In this document: positions 61,301-64,000 of the stretch, piece by piece | How positions within the stretch are numbered: position 1 is the stretch's first letter | Layout: each line of letters starts with the position of its first letter | Assembly: GCF_016808095.1 (NCBI RefSeq) | Contig: NC_068975.1 | Location: 30,722,501-30,786,500, forward strand | Length of the DNA stretch: 64,000 bases | Source of the DNA: Vigna angularis | Taxonomy: Eukaryota > Streptophyta > Magnoliopsida > Fabales > Fabaceae | Direction of reading: 5' to 3' | Program-made: the position numbers and the translations under genes | Notes under the pieces: model-generated | The model's input: only the letters and a program-made list of their open reading frames with translations | Databases searched by the model: none | What the model was told of the DNA's origin: nothing

Positions 61301-61472
61301 GAGACTTTGTTGCACCTTTGTCATTACTCATCCTCTTAATGACGCCGCTAAGTGCATGTGTGCCAATGGCAAGACTACATATCCTCAAATGAACCTTTCT
61401 GTTTTAACCACTAATATGAGAAACCTAATTGGTCGTTGTGGACTTAATGCAAATAACCTTAGTTGCAATTAA
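55377..61472 (+). CDS. Giant hybrid proline-rich protein with C-terminal 8CM domain
   Basis: A single uninterrupted frame of 2031 aa. Residues 1-27: signal peptide (HLLFFSLIFFPMVSSNN, resembling the LLFFSMVSCNN of the HPS neighbours). 41-80: two EDQPHHKKP units and HPEKPP repeats. 85-165: nine KSPPPPV(S/P)R units, i.e. extensin Ser-Pro4. About 175-265: poly-Pro with Ser. About 265-1670: degenerate Ser/Pro/Leu repeats (SPPLLPPLES, PPSLPPISPPLL). About 1670-1950: PPPPRISPPPPPRPVT-type 16-residue repeats. 1953-2031: 8CM domain, C-x5-C-x17-CC-x13-CMC-x25-C-x8-C, all eight cysteines. I see no Tyr in the repeat region, so Tyr cross-linking motifs are lacking. Prolines should be hydroxylated and O-glycosylated in the secretory pathway; a cell-wall role is inferred. 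HyPRPs are usually a few hundred residues or fewer, so the size is exceptional. AATAAA at 61547-61552. Keeping a correct signal peptide and cysteine domain at opposite ends of 6 kb argues for a real gene. Confidence 0.85.
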   Translation: MASKGVLAPVAHLLFFSLIFFPMVSSNNHSLSAQLSPLRKEDQPHHKKPKEDQPHHKKPPISHKPPHPEKPPHPEKPPHPKKPRKSPPPPVSRKSPPPPVSRKSPPPPVSRKSPPPPVPRKSPPPPVPRKSPPPPVPRKSPPPPVPRKSPPPPVPRKSPPPPRKTPPVSHKSPPPPPHRVPPPPPSPPPPPPPPPSSSPPPPPSPPPPPPPSSPPPPPAPPPSPPAPPPSSPPPPSSPPPPPPPPPLLPPISTPALSPSTLPQLSPPISPPLLTPVGSPSLSPSNSSSSLPPLSLPPLSPSTLPPLSPSVSPSMLSPLDSPQSSPPDLPTLSPSISPPPPLVSPPPPLESPPLLPPNSPPSLPSISPTLLPPSTVPPLSPLALPPMLSPLESPTLSPSESQPLSPFISPPLMPPLESPSLSPPESLPSLPPISPSLFPPSTLPPLSPPISQPTFPPLELTPLSPPNSPPLSPPIPPPLLPPLESSPLSPPELSPLLPPTSPPLLPPLMLPPLSPSASSPIFPPLELPPLSPFDSQPLSPPNSPALSPSALPSIFSPLESPPLSSPNLQPSLPPISPPLLSPSNTLPPLSPSDSPSMLSPLESPPISPPVSSSLPPFVSPSLLPPLESPSLSPPDLQPSLPPISPPLLPPLESPPLLPPSMFPPLSPLASTPVFPPLESPLISPTDSQPLSPLVSPPLLPPLKSPPLSPPVLPPMLSPLESPPLLPPLDSPSLSPSLSPPLLSPTESQSLPSPDLSPFLPPISPPLLPPSILPPLSPLVSPSMLSPPLSSPNLPPLSSPITPPLLSPLESPPLLSPLESPPLMSPLKSPPLSPPDLPPSLSPISPPLLSPSTLPPLSPLVSPPKFPPLESPPISSPDLPPLSPPMLSPLFPPLESPTLTPPNSPPSLPPISPPLLSPSMLPPVSSPVSTPVFPPFVSPPISPPLSPPLLAPLESPSLSPLDSSPSLPPISPPFLSPSALPPLSPSLSTPTFPPLESPPLSPLMSPPLSPPDLPPSLSPISPPLLSPSTLPPLSPLVSPQFPPLESPPISSPDLPPISSPDLPPLSPPMLSPLFPPLESPTLTPPNSPPSLPPISPPLLSPSMLPPVSSPVSTPAFPPFVSPPISPPLLAPLESPSLSPLDSSPSLPPISPPFLSPSTLPPLSPLVSPQFPPLESPPISSPDLPPISSPDLPPLSPPMLSPLFPPLESPTLTPPNSPPSLPPISPPLLSPSMLPPVSSPVSTPVFPPFVSPPISPPLLAPVESPSLSPLDSSPSLPPISPPFLSPSALPPLSPSLSTPTFPPLESPPLSPFDSPPSLSPISPPLLSPTTSPSLSPSLTTPLFPPLESSPLLSPLVTPPLSHPDSPPSLPPISPPLFSPSMLPPLSPPVSTPTFPPFVSPPISAPLSPPVLPPLLPPLESPPLSSNDLPPSLSPISSPLFSPSMLPPLSPPVLTPMFPPLESPQLLPPLDSPPLSPPDSPPSLPPILPPLFSPSMLPPLSPLVSTPTFPPFMSPPISPPMSPPLLPPLESPPLFPPNSPPSLLPMSPPLLSPSMLPPLSSPISTPMFPPLESPPLSPSKSPQSLPPISPPLLPPSILPPLSPPMVPPLKSSPLSPPDLSPLFPPSTLPSLPPLVSPPLLSPLISPPLLPPSESPQLLPPDSSPVLPPIPQPISPSPPPPSPPIVPPPPSLPVSPLSPPPPPSITSPPPPSPVLPPPIEPFTPPPPPPLVSLPPPPPHSIISPPPSPSISSPPPPPQLVTPPPPPPSISPPPPPPPPLITPPPPLPSITPPPPPPPRPVTPHPPPPTVSLPPPPPPLPRISPPPPPLPRPIRPPPPHPRVSPPPPPPRPVTPPPPRISPPPPPRPVTPPPPRISPPPPPRPMTPPPPRISPPPPPRPVTPPPPHISPPPLPRPVTPPPPRISPPPPPRPVMPPPPRISPPPPPRPVTPRPPPPRPMRCTSLHICTTLLHSPVFQLFGLERLCCTFVITHPLNDAAKCMCANGKTTYPQMNLSVLTTNMRNLIGRCGLNANNLSCN
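55627..55870 (+). repeat. 27-bp repeats encoding KSPPPPVSR/KSPPPPVPR
   Basis: Nine near-identical 27-bp units (AAATCACCACCACCACCAGT plus CxCACGC), the newest-looking repeats in the gene. Confidence 0.9.
57850..59300 (+). repeat. Large (about 0.39-0.55 kb) internal segment repeats
   Basis: Long stretches recur almost unchanged. CTCCTATGTTATCACCATTG starts at 58021, 58570 and 58957 (steps of 549 and 387 bp), and CTCCTGATTTACCACCATCA at 57871 and 58399 (528 bp). The repeats encode about 130-180-residue blocks (for example PLFPPLESPTLTPPNSPPSL). The step sizes are multiples of three, so the frame is kept. Confidence 0.85.
60900..61220 (+). repeat. 48-bp repeats encoding PPPPRISPPPPPRPVT
   Basis: Six to seven copies with few differences (for example RPVT/RPMT/RPVM) just before the 8CM domain. 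Confidence 0.85.
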
Positions 61473-61546
61473 GGACAAAATATGCATGACCATTCAATAT
61501 CATATATTATTGTTTTACTTCATATCTTAGGTTTGTGTATGTATTT

Positions 61547-61552
61547 AATAAA
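61547..61552 (+). terminator. Polyadenylation signal of the giant HyPRP gene
   Basis: AATAAA 75 bp after the stop codon, in an AT-rich 3' region. Confidence 0.6.
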
Positions 61553-61578
61553 GTGAAGGATGTTATCGTAAAAACCTC

Positions 61579-61582
<4 letters not shown>

Positions 61583-61627
<45 letters not shown>
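61583..61627. repeat. (AT)n microsatellite
   Basis: About 22 uninterrupted AT units. Confidence 0.95.
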
Positions 61628-61628
<1 letters not shown>

Positions 61629-61854
61629 TATATTATTGTATATCAATCAACATCCATAGTAATTAATAAATATGCTATAAACTACAAATACTTTTTCTTG
61701 TGGGGTATGTGATTTCTATCTTTCTAGTTGAAATCTTGTTTATCATTTTATTAGTCAAAGGTGCTTAATAAAATTCTTTGTTCAAGAAGTGATTGTTGTC
61801 ATTTAATTCTTTATCTATTTTGTTTTAGTTTCTTAAGTATTATTAAGAAGTAAA

Positions 61855-62015
61855 CTATAAACCTAACTCAACTCTATAAAACCGGTTTTTAAGATGAGGT
61901 TTTCATCCACTTATATATACTATGAAATCATATTATCTCTAATCAATCTGGGACTTCTAGCACACCCTTCTCATGTCGAGGTATATACAACTTGTGCTTG
62001 AGACTAAACATTTGT
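61855..62015 (-). mobile_element. TRIM-like LTR relic (reverse orientation)
   Basis: On the minus strand: AGAAGTCCCAGATTGATTAG, TAAGTGGATGAAAACCTCA, AACCGGTTTTATAGAGTTGA and GTTAGGTTTA, the same order as at 17069. The preceding internal part (CTCGACATGAGAAGGGTGTG) is shared with the copy at 63405. Non-coding. Confidence 0.55.
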
Positions 62016-62027
62016 TAGTGAAAAACG

Positions 62028-63320
62028 CTAAGTGCACCAATCACACATATCAAATAATAAATATTGTTATTTTCATAGGGACTTGTACAACACATAACAA
62101 ATCTCGTAATTCACAACTCAATTAGACAATAAAACTCACAAAAACACAAAGAACATTTTTTTGTATTTTTATGAAATAGTTGGTGTAACACAAGAAATTT
62201 AACATAGAATATTTATAGTTGTTAAGACTAGATTTCGTTCACTTTATTCTCATGCGTACACAAACATCTCATTTCATATTCAAGTCAAAATCAATTCACC
62301 AATATACTCAAATCCTATTCCTATTGACTTTAAGCCTATAACAACTCATCAAGTTCCAATAACTTGAATCCTCAACAAGCAACCATGCATTATGTTCAAG
62401 AGTCTTGATATTATTAATGAATCATGTTCTATCCCTAGATAAAAGCTTCATTAGGTATTTGATTTCAGTTCTAGGTTCAAAAGAAATTTTTAAACACCTC
62501 AAGAACCAATAATCAAGGAAAGCTAAAACAAACATTAAGCACAGAAATCAAATACTAACTTTGAAATGGAAAAATATATGCCTGAACATCACAAAATATA
62601 CAAGATTCGGTTTATTAAATATAATATCAACAAATAAGGTTAGCTATCCAAGGTGTAGAACCTAGGGTTTACACATTGAAGAAATAAGAAAGAAATTGTA
62701 ACCAAAGAGAGATGCACACCCTTCCCCAAGTTTCTTTTGCTCTACTCCATTCTTCAATGACGCTTACTCTTCACATTTTCATCTCCAATTTGTGATCCCA
62801 TCTTCCTTTTTAACCCAAAAGGGGCAAAATCACCATTGGTGAACATTGAAGCCCAAGGAAGAGAAGGGAGAGTTTCCCAGCACCCCAAACAACCTCCAAG
62901 GGCCTCTCCAAGTTGCTCTACATGAAGAATGAAGTGTTGGAGGGGAGAATGACTCAAATCCTCGTGAGAAACATTTTTAAATACCTAATTTTGACACGTC
63001 AGTGATGCCACCACTCAACGTTACCTCAGCACCATTGAGCATCATCAGTTAAAACGTGAAAGGGGTTATTTGTCAAACCACCACTCAGTCCTATTTTCCA
63101 CCGCTCAACGCTATTTTTCACCTATCGACGCTATTTTCCACCACTCAATTCAAGTTCTTTCACATTAATTAACACTCATCGTCAGTTTTTGATCGCTCAA
63201 CGCTATCTATGCAGGAGTTGGTAGAGCTTGGCCTTAAAGATGTGACACTCAACCCTAGGAAATTTGACAACACTATGTAATTGAAGCATTGAGTGTAATA
63301 CCAATGGCGCCCAACGCGGG
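62028..63320. mobile_element. Decayed LTR-type sequences
   Basis: 62028-62110 on the minus strand resembles the end of the gypsy-type LTR relic at 1990-2890 (TACAAGTCCCTATGAAAATAA, GTGATTGGTGCACTTAGCG). 63000-63200 contains repeated CCACCACTCAACGCTATTTT-type words on the plus strand. At 63305 TGGCGCCCAACGCGGG resembles a retrotransposon primer-binding site, but no clear LTR end precedes it. No coding region; two overlapping relics are likely. Confidence 0.35.
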
Positions 63321-63404
63321 TATTTAACTCAAATTGATATTTTCTTGTCTAAAACATGTTATCTTAAGTTCTTGTTTGTTTTCCTCCATTAGAATTTTTT
63401 CCTA

Positions 63405-63604
63405 TTCTTGAGTTAAACTTAAAGTTCACTTCTTAATATGATATCAGAGTTATGAATTTGAGCCAGTATCCTAAAGAAATTTGGTTCTTTTTGGATTTAT
63501 TATTTCAATTGTTATTAGACCACCCGTCTTACATACGAGGTATATACCTCGACGTGAAGAGAGTGTGTTGAAAATCCTACATTTCTTTAAGATAAGACTA
63601 ATTT

Positions 63605-63659
<55 letters not shown>

Positions 63660-63720
63660 CTCACTTTATAAATTAATTTGTAGAGTTGAATTAGGTTTGA
63701 AATTTATTTTTTAACAAGTA
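63405..63720 (+). mobile_element. TRIM-like retroelement relic with (AT)n insertion
   Basis: A partial left LTR ends in AAAGTTCACTTCTTAATA, followed by TGATATCAGAG (primer-binding-like, compare TGGTATCAGAG). Then an internal part with CTCGACGTGAAGAGAGTG and a right LTR (TGTTGAAAATCCTACATTTC ... GAATTAGGTTTGAAATTTAT) expanded by (AT)n at 63608-63656. Same family as 17069 and 61855. Confidence 0.55.
63608..63656. repeat. (AT)n microsatellite
   Basis: About 24 uninterrupted AT units inside the TRIM LTR. Confidence 0.95.
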
Positions 63721-64000
63721 GTTTCTATATCATTGTTTCAAATTAATGGAGTAAAGTACAAACTGAAGCATTGACAATGTAAAATCATATTCACATAAAT
63801 TTTCAATCATAGCTTTATGTCCAAAGTCTAAACAAAAAAACATCAAAAAATAGTTAATGTATACAATTTTTTTAAAAAAATACTAATTGTTAGTATTGTT
63901 AATGGAGAAATTCAACGCCACCTTCTAATTCCTAGTCAAGGTATATATATTGAGTTTATTTAAATAATTCCTAGTCAAATGTATATATACTGAGTTTATT
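63721..64000. other. Intergenic to window end
   Basis: AT-rich. Ends with a two-copy direct repeat of about 40 bp (AATTCCTAGTCAA..GTATATATA..TGAGTTTATT) at about 63927-64000. No gene. Confidence 0.6.

Noticed and set aside
63305..63322. Primer-binding-site-like TGGCGCCCAACGCGGG
   Set aside because: No LTR end with CA directly before it and no gag-pol after it, so it is not called as an element start.

Overview
The window looks like nuclear DNA from a legume, probably of the Phaseoleae (Phaseolus/Vigna/Glycine group). It is very AT-rich, carries many long (TA)n tracts, and is full of plant transposon relics. Its host genes belong to the eight-cysteine (8CM) hydrophobic seed protein (HPS) / hybrid proline-rich protein family, which is best known from legumes. 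I see no prokaryotic features, tRNA, rRNA or CRISPR array. The species assignment is an inference.

Layout. 0-27 kb: four short HPS-like genes, all on the minus strand (4129-4455, 15898-16233, 21212-21544, 26597-26932). Each has a TATA box 71-85 bp upstream of the ATG and an AATAAA-type signal about 116-160 bp past the stop. A fifth copy of the family's promoter block (22786-24095) has no gene behind it. Between genes 1 and 2 lies a complete CACTA transposon (8293-12269, ATT target duplication) that carries exons of an AMSH-like deubiquitinase and of replication protein A 32 kDa. It sits in an inverted minisatellite. 27-43 kb holds no host gene that I can support: LTR relics, two opposed copies of a TGTRACATCYC-ended element, a palindrome with ~300-bp arms, a Mutator-like element with a perfect 9-bp target duplication, and long (TA)n tracts.

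43659-54019 is a complete, young Ty3/gypsy retrotransposon of the Tat type. The LTRs are 945 and 860 bp with five substitutions between them, and the target duplication is TATTC. It has one uninterrupted gag-pol ORF with two RNase H domains, an array of 82-bp repeats, and a spliced antisense gene with a Transposase_28-type domain and its own TATA box.

55377-61472 encodes a giant (2031 aa) hybrid proline-rich protein: signal peptide, about 1900 residues of extensin-like and Ser-Pro repeats, and a C-terminal 8CM domain with nearly the spacing of the small HPS neighbours. The last 2.5 kb contains TRIM and LTR relics.

How the genes fit together: the five host genes form one local family of secreted, probably surface or cell-wall 8CM proteins. 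The family appears to have grown by segmental duplication, one duplicate has lost its gene, and one member is greatly enlarged by proline-repeat expansion. The rest of the window is mostly mobile DNA.
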